Source: Lachnospiraceae bacterium (GTDB lineage: Bacteria > Bacillota > Clostridia > Lachnospirales > Lachnospiraceae). From it: a stretch of 64,000 nucleotides of DNA. Location: contig JAEDCQ010000001.1 of the NCBI GenBank assembly GCA_016294075.1, positions 416,631 to 480,630 of the forward strand, read 5' to 3'. The notes under the pieces are model-generated. The model did not search any database. It was not told where the DNA came from and saw only the letters and a program-made list of their open reading frames with translations. Positions 45,701 through 51,916 of the stretch are shown here, one piece after another. A program made the position numbers and the translations under genes. Numbering within the stretch: the first letter of the stretch is position 1; every line of letters starts with the position of its first letter.

Positions 45701-48109
45701 GTACTGTGCATAGGCTTTCTTTCCCTCCGGTGAAAGGTATTTATCTGCCTGCACAAGCTCCCGGACACGTTTCTCCACTACATTCCAGTTTAAAAGCACC
45801 TTTGCGTAAGGACTGCCATAGTTACCTTTCTCCAGACGGATACCTTTGGCATCGTGATCCTCGTGCGCTCTGTCACTTCCCGGAAGTGCGTGGGAGCTGC
45901 CGCCCGTACCATATTCATTCTTCAGAAAAGCAATGTTGTCTTTCTTGTCATGCCCTTCCATGAAATACTCATAGATACGGAATTTTCCATGTTCAAAGCC
46001 GCTTCCACCTGTCAGCCTGTAATCAATCTCGTCCTGTGTGATAAAGTCCTCATTCCTTACTTCCACCGTATCAGGTGTCGGAAATTCTTTCTTTACCACA
46101 TCTAAATCCGCAAGCTGTTCTAATAAATAATCCGGTCTTTTCACATACCGCCATTTAATCTGCTTTTCTCCACTGTCAAGCTGTGCCTTTGCCTTTTCAA
46201 GCTCATCTTTAATCAGTTCTCTGCCCTCAGTTGTAGATAAAAGCTCGCATAACCTTTCCATACTTGCCGGGTAATTAGAAAATTTCAGCTCCAGACTCTC
46301 CGGCATTTCCGATATACCATCACGGAAGAAATTGTTAATGTCCGTAGCAATTCTCTCACGCTCCACCGCATCCACAAGGAATACTTCATTGGCACTCATA
46401 TAAGTACCATTCTCCACCATAACACGGATATGGCTCTCCACTTTGCTCCAGCCCATCACTGCAAGGGTATTTTCCTTTGCCGATGTCCCATAACCAATAC
46501 GCATACCCATTTCATCAAACCATAAGGACACGGGATTTCCGTCAAATTCAAAGCCTTTTCCGGTGGTCTTATATTCGTTCTTTAAAAACTCCGTCATTTC
46601 CTCCGGGGATTTGCCCTGCTGGTACTTGGCATAGATACGTTTTCTGCTGTTATCCCTACCGCCGCCACTACGCAAGATACTGTCAATCTGCTCCTGTGGC
46701 AAAGAAAAAGCAGCGGGCATGGTATATTGAATACTTGCTTCCGCTGCTGCGATTGTGCCAACCTGTTCCTCAAAGCTCGGAAACAGGCTTAACTGCTGAT
46801 AGGTTCCCTCCGGCTGTTCGATATTTAACTGTAGATTAGTTCCGTCATCACGATCTCCTCTGCCGAGTGTACGATGCTGTTCATCTTCGCTACCCAGAGC
46901 ATCTGATTCTCTGCTTTCATCTGCTCCGTTATCCCCTCTCTCTCCTTCATCTGTCCGGTCAGAAGCTCCATTCTCTCCTCTGCCTGCTCCTGTATCATTA
47001 ACAGGTGTTCCTTCAGCTTCCCGCTCAGAAGAAGTCCCGTATATACTCCGTTCTTGTGTTCCTGTAAGAACTTCTTTCTCATCAGTCCGTACTTCGTCAG
47101 TACCTCCTTCGGCTGTTCGTCCATTGCTACCATCGGTATCTGATAATCCCCGTTCTTCTCGTATGTCAGATTCATCATATCTGCTCCTTTCCCCGATTTC
47201 TCCGGTCTGTGTGATAGATTGTTCGTCTTGGCTTTCGCTTTCACGCTTTAACGCATTATAGTCTGCTTCAGATGCATTTGCAAGTCCTTTTTCGATATTT
47301 TTCTCAAGGGTGTCGATATGTTCCCTGCCTACTCTCGTTTCTTCCCGATTTGGGGCAATCTGCCTGTCATACGCTCCGATTGCTTTTCCAATTTCCATAA
47401 GGATTGGCTTGGATAAATCAGACACATTGCTGCCAAGCTGTGACAGCGTTTCCACTGTGTTAAACTCATGAATATAAGGAAAGTTTATCTCCTCGGCAAG
47501 CTCACTCTCCGCCATGCCACATCGTTTTAAAACGGTATAAGCAATGCTGTCGGCAAGGGTTTCCCGTATCCTTACTTCCACGTTCAGCTCGTCCAATTCC
47601 TCTAAAAAGCTCCCTTCCTTTAAGTATTCCATATCTGAAGCAAGCTCTTTATAACAGTCCTCTGCAATCCGTCCGGCAATCTCCCGGATACGTCCCACAA
47701 ACCCAGCTTCCATGTCGGTGTCCCCGTAAGTCTGTTCCAGACGTGAAAGCACCGCTTCCATGTGTTCCTCACGCATTTCCCAAAGGTTAGGGAATTGTCC
47801 GATTCTTCTTGCCTTATGCACATCTGAAATATCAAAGACGTATTTCAAACCGGAAAAACTATCCTCATCAATCAGTGCAATGCCCTTTGCACCTTTGTTT
47901 ACCCAGCAGTGCATCTTTTCATTCCATATCTCTATGGAAGCACAGGCGGTTGCCTCCGGTCTTTGGGCATAGATTAAAAGCTGTTCCTTGAACGGATATT
48001 TATACAGTTTGGAAGCAGTATTTAAGTACCGTCTCCAGCTTTCTTCATTCCGCACGACTTCTTTTGCTGTTTCCTCTGCCAGTGCGGAAATCAATTTATA
48101 TTTTCTCAT
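39740..48109 (-). CDS. Polyvalent methylase-SNF2 helicase protein
   Basis: 2789 residues, one of the largest genes in Tn1549-type elements. The N-terminus (1-70) is ArdC-like. The region about 310-430 is Gly/Glu/Arg/Asp-rich and disordered and encodes TnpV in another frame. An N6-adenine-methylase-like domain follows: motif I LEPAMGIGNFFGML (about 1236) and, in place of NPPY, IGNVPFGQ (about 1306). An SNF2-type helicase occupies the next half: HCVGAGKT (about 1906), FVDESHN (about 2070), FATGTPISNS, and QQEGRILRQGN (about 2400). It ends with GRVSVKEKLAEMRQKI. It probably aids the incoming DNA; the methylase may be inactive. A leader peptide and terminator precede it. Confidence 0.88.
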   Translation of the reverse strand: MRKYKLISALAEETAKEVVRNEESWRRYLNTASKLYKYPFKEQLLIYAQRPEATACASIEIWNEKMHCWVNKGAKGIALIDEDSFSGLKYVFDISDVHKARRIGQFPNLWEMREEHMEAVLSRLEQTYGDTDMEAGFVGRIREIAGRIAEDCYKELASDMEYLKEGSFLEELDELNVEVRIRETLADSIAYTVLKRCGMAESELAEEINFPYIHEFNTVETLSQLGSNVSDLSKPILMEIGKAIGAYDRQIAPNREETRVGREHIDTLEKNIEKGLANASEADYNALKRESESQDEQSITQTGEIGERSRYDESDIREERGLSDTDGSNGRTAEGGTDEVRTDEKEVLTGTQERSIYGTSSEREAEGTPVNDTGAGRGENGASDRTDEGERGDNGADESRESDALGSEDEQHRTLGRGDRDDGTNLQLNIEQPEGTYQQLSLFPSFEEQVGTIAAAEASIQYTMPAAFSLPQEQIDSILRSGGGRDNSRKRIYAKYQQGKSPEEMTEFLKNEYKTTGKGFEFDGNPVSLWFDEMGMRIGYGTSAKENTLAVMGWSKVESHIRVMVENGTYMSANEVFLVDAVERERIATDINNFFRDGISEMPESLELKFSNYPASMERLCELLSTTEGRELIKDELEKAKAQLDSGEKQIKWRYVKRPDYLLEQLADLDVVKKEFPTPDTVEVRNEDFITQDEIDYRLTGGSGFEHGKFRIYEYFMEGHDKKDNIAFLKNEYGTGGSSHALPGSDRAHEDHDAKGIRLEKGNYGSPYAKVLLNWNVVEKRVRELVQADKYLSPEGKKAYAQYKQEQAEKAMQKEQEKLEHGVTNQELDRETGTVAEGEPTAPETGKADIDQLNERLSEMSAVVKICGALDRKDVVGWNEETQAVTIADDERALEGKEVYDFLFAEAADYVMMQTISGETEKALEMDGLLKDARQYASRYEGEPSIEQEEEQPLTADDVQNLVLIDREYIRGTRTTVYDFECDIRGEHDKLQYTLEYHDDGEGFTIHTEKDDIWERMPEPELARLEGILGREALYYKYHDKIAGAKSLEDMEEIRFSIMEEESPYFSAVSQRVWGEYEQKNEELSNPMQESEVIAEPEPQNEAEAPKEQPQIDKSGAVNFHIAPETEESAGKGFAAKEKFRQNVEAIRTLEKIEGENRIATPEEQEILAKYVGWGGLADAFDETKANWASEYQELKSLLSAEEYDSARESTLNAHYTSPVIIKAIYDAMERMGFSKGNILEPAMGIGNFFGMLPKNMQESRLYGVELDGITGRIARQLYPNADVKITGFEKTDYPNDFFDVAIGNVPFGQYKVADRAYDKHNFLIHDYFFAKALDKVRPGGVVAFVTSKGTMDKKSPEVRKYLAQRAELLGAIRLPNTAFKENAGTEVTSDILFLKKRDRVIDIEPDWVHLCENEDGIAMNQYFADHPEMIMGRMEMVSGQFGMEATCTPDTAIPLSKQLEKAISHIEGSIDEVEFDELDDELTREAIPADPSVKNYSYTIVDERVYYRENSIMKPVDVSETMEQRMKGMVQIRDCTQEVIDYQLNEYPEDMIKSKQAELNELYDAFSKKYGLINSQTNKRAFNQDSSYCLLCSLEKLDDEGNFKGKADMFSKRTIKKAEVVTSVDTASEALAVSLGERARVDLAYMSELTGKSEEDVAKELAGIIFQNPVTEKWETADEYLSGNVREKLATARIFAENRPEFAINVTALEGVQPKELDASEIEVRIGATWIDPKYIEDFMRETFETPDYLFDRNLVGVQYSDVTGQWNVKGKNADRGNSLVNMTYGTSRANAYRILEDSLNLRDTRIFDTIEEDGKEKRVLNKKETTLASQKQEAIREAFRDWVFRDPERRQTLCAKYNELFNSTRPREYDGSHLKFPGMTPDITLRPHQLNAVAHQLYGDNTLLAHCVGAGKTFEMIAAAMESKRLGLCQKSLFVVPNHLTEQWASDFLRLYPGANILAATKKDFEPANRKKFCSRIATGDYDAVIIGHTQFEKIPLSMERQAAMIERQITEIEMAIEAVKAEKGERYTIKQMEKTKKSLNARLSRLNDTSRKDNVVTFEQLGVDRLFVDESHNYKNLFLYTKMRNVAGIAQTEAQKSSDMFAKCQYMDELTGGKGITFATGTPISNSMTELYTNMRYLQYNTLQKLGLGNFDSWAATFGETQTAIELAPEGTGYRAKTRFAKFFNLPELISLFKESADIQTPDMLKLPVPEAEYENVVLKPSEYQKEMVQSLADRAEAVRDRKVEPHVDNMLKITNDGRKLALDQRLINDMLPDEDNSKATTCVDKAFEIWEETKEQKSAQLIFCDLSTPKGDGTFNVYEDIRNKLIEKGVPPEEIAFIHDANTEKRKAELFAKVRSGQVRFLLGSTAKMGAGTNVQDRLIALHHLDVPWRPSDIEQQEGRILRQGNMNDKVKIFRYVTEGTFDSYSWQLIENKQKFIGQIMTSKSPVRSCEDIDEAALSYAEVKALATGNPYIKEKMDLDIQVSKLKLLKANHTSQRYRLEDNIAKHYPMQITALKERLEGYRADIQTYAAHKPEDKDDFFMKIGNRTYTDKKEAGAALIDMCRSAKQPNMAVTIGEYQGFKMSVSFDSFFSKFTISLKGSLSHEVEIGADPFGNLQRLSNALEGMTGKMADVEQKLSNVEHQLETAKVEVTKPFAQEQELAEKLERLAELNALLNMDEKGDNALDMGDDEPEDENGEQSAQAQEGEPDRAEDIQAVAEEPLKPVASFLMSERIAEHDKERMLADGSRGRVSVKEKLAEMRQKISDQKIPEKPEVTKSKGKEESL
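46825..47178 (-). CDS. TnpV-like protein nested in another frame of the helicase gene
   Basis: 117 codons from ATG 47178 (or 47175), directly after AAAGGAG at 47184-47190. The sequence (MNLTYEKNGDYQIPMVAMDE, then KYGLMRKKFLQEHKNGVYTG, LLLSGKLKEHLLMIQEQAEERM, MLWVAKMNSIVHSAEEIVM and ELIYS) has the full pattern of the transposon-encoded TnpV family. In the overlapping frame the helicase gene codes for a low-complexity linker. Both frames run open through the whole region, so this is dual coding. TnpV's function is not known; it is found only in mobile elements. Confidence 0.8.
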   Translation of the reverse strand: MMNLTYEKNGDYQIPMVAMDEQPKEVLTKYGLMRKKFLQEHKNGVYTGLLLSGKLKEHLLMIQEQAEERMELLTGQMKEREGITEQMKAENQMLWVAKMNSIVHSAEEIVMTELIYS

Positions 48110-48143
48110 GGTAAACCTCCATTCTTATTTGATTTTCTGCAAC

Positions 48144-48183
48144 AAAAAAGGTGGCTATGGTTCGTTCATGAGCCATTGCCACC
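48144..48183 (-). terminator. Attenuator hairpin before the helicase gene
   Basis: GGTGGCAATGG pairs with CCATAGCCACC (48150-48183) and is followed by six T on the minus strand (48144-48149). The left arm lies within the leader peptide's codons, so translating ribosomes could disrupt it. Confidence 0.7.
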
Positions 48184-48205
48184 AGTGACGGTAAACTTTA
48201 TTCAT
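48155..48205 (-). CDS. 16-aa leader peptide rich in Trp
   Basis: MNKVYRHWWQWLMNEP, preceded by AAAGGAGAAG with a good spacing. Its stop codon is inside the terminator hairpin. Three Trp in four residues, with His, Arg and Tyr, is the pattern of an amino-acid-controlled attenuator. The gene is in front of the polyvalent helicase gene, so translation of the leader may decide readthrough. Too short for standard calling. Confidence 0.65.
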   Translation of the reverse strand: MNKVYRHWWQWLMNEP

Positions 48206-48297
48206 TTTTTATCTTCTCCTTTCCGTTCTACTCTATTTCAAATATAAGAAAAGCACTTTGGATGATCCCAAAAATGCTTAAATAGCCACAGATTCTA

Positions 48298-49899
48298 TTA
48301 TTTATTATGAAAAACAACTGGCTTTATATAATCATCAAAACTTTTTCCATTAGAATACTCATATGTTTCGTTATCAATTCGTACATTCAAAAAACCAAAT
48401 CCGATAGAGCATGAAAAATAGTGCGTTTCTCCTTCGCCTTTCTTAAGACTTTCCAATAAATGCATAATAATATCATCTGAAATATCTGTTCCATATCCAT
48501 CCTCCATCATGCATTTTGGAATATCTTTTATAAACTGTTTGATATCAACAAAAGAACTATATGTAAAGTTTCCACCACTTATCCCAAAAACATCACTTGC
48601 ATTAATATCACTCCTACTAACATTTGACATAAAAAACAAATCCTCATTTCTTATAGATGAAATAACCTTTTCTCTTATTTTTACTGCCTTAACATCATCA
48701 ATATAGAACCAATCCGTAAAATATCTCAATTCTTCATATCCCATTGCTCCATAACACGAATCATATATATATCCACTAATTTTACTGTTTGGTCCACAAA
48801 AAAATACATAATTTAATCCCTCAGAGCTCACACTGCTTCTATATTTTATTCCGTCATATCCTAACAACCGAACATACTCCGCTACCATTTGAGTCGCAAT
48901 ATATTCATATGACCTATCATTATTAGGATTTATTGGTCTACTTATTTCATCTTCAAACTGATTTAAAAATTCATTAATCCACAAAACATCCGAATTATAA
49001 TCAACAGAAAAAATGCTATTACTTATATTAAAATCTACTTCTTGAGATAAATCTAATACATTTAGGTTCTTTTTTGTAATAAACTTTGCTTGAACTGCAC
49101 AATCTCCATCATGCAAACGACATTCCAAATATGCTGTTTGCGGTTGCGTAGCAACATATAAGTAAGAAATCCCCGCCGGACTCATCCTATTATTAGTTGC
49201 AAATTGGGGTGGTGCTGGAGACAGCTCTTTATACATATCCAACGAATTCAAGTGACTTGCACTCTGAATCTCCATCTTTCTTACTCGATAAAGCTCAGTC
49301 CCTCGAGGTAATATTTCCGACATTTTTTCAAAATATGGTTTTAATGCCTCAAGTAATTCATCTCTTTTTTTTATTTTTGGATTAATATCAAAAAAACGAT
49401 TATAGTATTTAACCAAGTGTTTAAATTCTTCCCATTTATAATGTTCCGTAATGCTTTCACTACCATACAGTGCATTTTTTACTACAAACAAATCGGATTC
49501 AATATCTTCATATTTATCAACTTCACCATTTTTTATATCTTCTTGGCTCACCGCTGAATCTAAAAATAAATCCACAAATAATTGTTCCGTTCCTGCATTA
49601 TAATTAAAAATATCTTCTTTCTCAAATAATATGTCCCTAATAGACATACCTGCTTCCTCCCCATATCGATCTATGTACATATCATCTTCTGAATCATACA
49701 TTGAGCCCGTATCTTCCCCTAACACTTCATACTCTTTATCGAGTGACTCTCTTATAAAGATTCCAACCTCTCGAGTTTGCGCAATCGCAACATTTTTCCT
49801 ACCACAATAACAGCATTTTCCTATTCTTCGTCTATTATTAATATACTCTCTAATATTCTTTTGTAGAAAGCATTGCTCACAACACTGGTGCATATTCAA
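48298..49899 (-). CDS. HEPN/RES-domain protein (RES toxin-like)
   Basis: 533 residues. The first 110 form the HEPN/RES N-terminal domain: cysteine pairs CCEQC and CCYCG (zinc knuckle) and helices SLDKEYEVL. The RES domain starts near 195: LYRVRKME (Arg), RMSPAGISYLYVATQPQTAYLE (Tyr and Glu), and GYDGIKYRSSVSSEGLNYVFF (Ser), all the residues seen in NAD-consuming RES toxins. The final 150 residues are unassigned. The gene is clearly more AT-rich than its neighbours and breaks the transfer operon, suggesting cargo. A hairpin near 48258-48282 (minus-strand TGCTTTTCT) ends it. Toxin or defence function is inference. Confidence 0.8.
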   Translation of the reverse strand: MNMHQCCEQCFLQKNIREYINNRRRIGKCCYCGRKNVAIAQTREVGIFIRESLDKEYEVLGEDTGSMYDSEDDMYIDRYGEEAGMSIRDILFEKEDIFNYNAGTEQLFVDLFLDSAVSQEDIKNGEVDKYEDIESDLFVVKNALYGSESITEHYKWEEFKHLVKYYNRFFDINPKIKKRDELLEALKPYFEKMSEILPRGTELYRVRKMEIQSASHLNSLDMYKELSPAPPQFATNNRMSPAGISYLYVATQPQTAYLECRLHDGDCAVQAKFITKKNLNVLDLSQEVDFNISNSIFSVDYNSDVLWINEFLNQFEDEISRPINPNNDRSYEYIATQMVAEYVRLLGYDGIKYRSSVSSEGLNYVFFCGPNSKISGYIYDSCYGAMGYEELRYFTDWFYIDDVKAVKIREKVISSIRNEDLFFMSNVSRSDINASDVFGISGGNFTYSSFVDIKQFIKDIPKCMMEDGYGTDISDDIIMHLLESLKKGEGETHYFSCSIGFGFLNVRIDNETYEYSNGKSFDDYIKPVVFHNK

Positions 49900-49981
49900 T
49901 ACTCCTTTTCTAAAATACTTCTGAACATGTTACAATTATACACCTGATAACTTAAACCAACTAGTCCCTTTTATTTTGCTA

Positions 49982-50022
49982 AACTATATGGTACAAGGAT
50001 ATAAATTTTGTACCATATAGTT
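49982..50022. promoter_or_regulatory. 15-bp perfect inverted repeat before the HEPN-RES gene
   Basis: AACTATATGGTACAA (49982-49996) and TTGTACCATATAGTT (50008-50022) around 11 nt, in the 135-bp gap after the HTH gene and before the HEPN-RES start. It may be an operator or a terminator of the upstream operon; the T-run is poor. Confidence 0.6.
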
Positions 50023-50034
50023 AAAAAGTCTTAT

Positions 50035-50370
50035 TTACTCATAAAAACCATGCTCCTCAATGCCTTTTTCTAAAATACAGTTGATCAGTTCCTCCAGTTC
50101 CACATTGTTAATCTCACTGACAACAATCAGCTTTGCAAGAGTATCTTTCGGAACAGATACCGCATAACTCTCCTCATCCGCACGAAGCTCATGGACACAG
50201 ATGCCAAGTCCCTCTGCAATCTTGCACATAACGCCAAGTTCCGGCTCCTTAACCCCTGCCATAATGTCAAGGATAGTTCTCTCCGGCACACCGGAAATTC
50301 TGGAAAGCTCCGCAATCCCGATTTCTTCCTCTTTCATCACGTTTAATAACTTATCTCCTGTTGTATACAT
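50035..50370 (-). CDS. XRE-like HTH protein
   Basis: 111 residues with an XRE-type HTH at the N-terminus (IAELSRISGVPERTILDIMAG, VKEPELGVMCKIAEGLGI). The C-terminal half is acidic and helical. It begins 12 bp after the DUF5688 gene and thus belongs to the backbone operon, yet it is also directly upstream of the RES gene, where an Xre antitoxin would stand. Antitoxin and backbone-regulator roles cannot be separated by sequence. Confidence 0.7.
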   Translation of the reverse strand: MYTTGDKLLNVMKEEEIGIAELSRISGVPERTILDIMAGVKEPELGVMCKIAEGLGICVHELRADEESYAVSVPKDTLAKLIVVSEINNVELEELINCILEKGIEEHGFYE

Positions 50371-50382
50371 ATCCCACTCCTC

Positions 50383-51486
50383 CTATATTACGGCTTCCTT
50401 TTTCTTTTCCGGTGCAGAATGCTCTTTCCCGGCATTCATCTTAATAACAGCATCCTTCTTCTCCGCAAGTTTCTCCTTTACTGAAACACGCTCATGGCGG
50501 TTATCTCTTTTTTCCTCTTTTTGCTTGGCACGTTCCTCTGCCCGGTCACTGCGGAACAGTTCATGTTCTTTGGCATCATACTCATACACATGATCCGAAA
50601 GTCGTTCTCCCGGCGCCACCTGTGTTTGATTTACTTCCTGCACCATCTGCTCAAGTTCTTTAAACTCCATTCCCGCATCTTTCGGTATAATCAGCGTTTC
50701 ATGGATTGAAGAAGGCAGCATATAAAAATCTCCTACCTTCTCAGCGATCTCCTGTCTGATATCATCGTTTAATATTGCAGCCGCACCATTTACTTTTGTA
50801 TCATTTGTCAGTACATACATGGTATCGTGAATATCCGGCATCATCTGCATTGCCATTTCTTTTGCTTCGTCCATACCAACATTTTGGTCTCTTGCAATAT
50901 CAACTGCAATCATCTCCGCAACCGTCTCATTCATTCCTTTGAAACTATGTGGCTGCAAAGTATCCATATTCTGTAACGCCAGGTCATGCAGTTCTTCAAG
51001 TGTGATTCCATATCCATCCATCAGATTATCTGTAATGGTTATGGTTGCAGTCCCTTCTCCTGTTTTATCCATTAAGATCTGATACACAACTGCTAAATCT
51101 TCCAGTTTGGAATACGGTTTATCCTGAAGGAACTGTTGATTTGCTTCCTCGTTGATCAGTTTACATACAATTTTTTCCTTAATCTTGTCAAAATCGGTAA
51201 CTGCCGATACGTCTATATCGTGGTCAATATAATGTGACTGATACACACTTGCGATCTGAGCTAATACATCATCCAATTCAGCTCCATCCTGCATCTGCTC
51301 AAAATATGGATTCAGATAAATGGTAGGTGCAATATTACTTTCTTCTGTTCTTACCATCAGACCGTCCAGAACACAGTCATTATTCTTTACAATCTGATTG
51401 ACCTCAACTGCAGCATCTGCAAACTTTTCAGGAAGAAAATCCTGTATCTGTTCTTTTACCTGTTCTACAAAATCTCTGTATTCCAT
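50383..51486 (-). CDS. DUF5688-family ICE protein
   Basis: 367 residues. The pattern (IAPTIYLNPYFEQMQDG, VSAVTDFDKIKEKIVCKLIN, YGITLEELHDLALQNMDTL, MYVLTNDTKVNGAAAIL) is that of the DUF5688 family in Tn1549-type elements. The C-terminus, ERVSVKEKLAEKKDAV, is shared with the ArdC and helicase proteins. Function unknown. Its ATG overlaps the stop of the 44-aa gene (TAATG). No membrane segments, so it is cytosolic. Confidence 0.75.
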   Translation of the reverse strand: MEYRDFVEQVKEQIQDFLPEKFADAAVEVNQIVKNNDCVLDGLMVRTEESNIAPTIYLNPYFEQMQDGAELDDVLAQIASVYQSHYIDHDIDVSAVTDFDKIKEKIVCKLINEEANQQFLQDKPYSKLEDLAVVYQILMDKTGEGTATITITDNLMDGYGITLEELHDLALQNMDTLQPHSFKGMNETVAEMIAVDIARDQNVGMDEAKEMAMQMMPDIHDTMYVLTNDTKVNGAAAILNDDIRQEIAEKVGDFYMLPSSIHETLIIPKDAGMEFKELEQMVQEVNQTQVAPGERLSDHVYEYDAKEHELFRSDRAEERAKQKEEKRDNRHERVSVKEKLAEKKDAVIKMNAGKEHSAPEKKKEAVI

Positions 51487-51620
51487 TATTTTTTCTCTCC
51501 CTTCTTGGTGTCATTCTGTGATTTCTCTGTCAGCTTTGATACTGTGGCACCATACATTTTGTACCTCTTCATCATGTTTCTCTGGCTTGTTACATTGATT
51601 TCTTTTTCTAACTGCTTCAT
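51486..51620 (-). CDS. 44-aa basic ICE protein
   Basis: 44 residues (MKQLEKEINVTSQRNMMKRY, then KMYGATVSKLTEKSQNDTKK and a Lys-rich end). Behind GGGAGGAAA, in the gap between two operon genes, with a TAATG overlap to the next. No family recognised; basic composition suggests nucleic-acid or partner binding. Confidence 0.55.
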   Translation of the reverse strand: MKQLEKEINVTSQRNMMKRYKMYGATVSKLTEKSQNDTKKGEKK

Positions 51621-51634
51621 TCTGGCTTTCCTCC

Positions 51635-51901
51635 CTACTCTGCTTTTCTTCCAAATGAAAATGTATCTTCTTTTTCCTTTTTCGTGGCAAATCTGCCTTT
51701 GACTTCCAAAAGCCTTTTTTCCATAATGGAAAACATGGCTTCCACCTGCTCCTGTGTGTACTCATAATTGGTGCGGTTAGAAAGGTTCTCAAGCCTGCCG
51801 ATTGCATCAATGACCTTGTTCACACGATACTCCCCAAGACGGACAAACTTGTCCGCCTTGCTCTCATTGTCCTGTACTTTCTTTGTTTCTTCTGCTCCCA
51901 T
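51635..51901 (-). CDS. Small helical ICE protein
   Basis: 88 residues, charged and helical (FVRLGEYRVNKVIDAIGRLE, YTQEQVEAMFSIMEKRLLEV). The form is like proteins that follow topB in Tn1549-type elements. Function unknown. Ribosome site AAAGGAGG; starts 15 bp after topB's end and is followed 14 bp later by the 44-aa gene. Confidence 0.65.
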   Translation of the reverse strand: MGAEETKKVQDNESKADKFVRLGEYRVNKVIDAIGRLENLSNRTNYEYTQEQVEAMFSIMEKRLLEVKGRFATKKEKEDTFSFGRKAE

Positions 51902-51916
51902 TGTTGCGTCCTCCTT

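Noticed and set aside
51511..51810. Minus-strand 99-codon frame
   Set aside because: It is an out-of-frame shadow of the 88-aa and 44-aa genes, which have good ribosome sites; its own composition is not protein-like.
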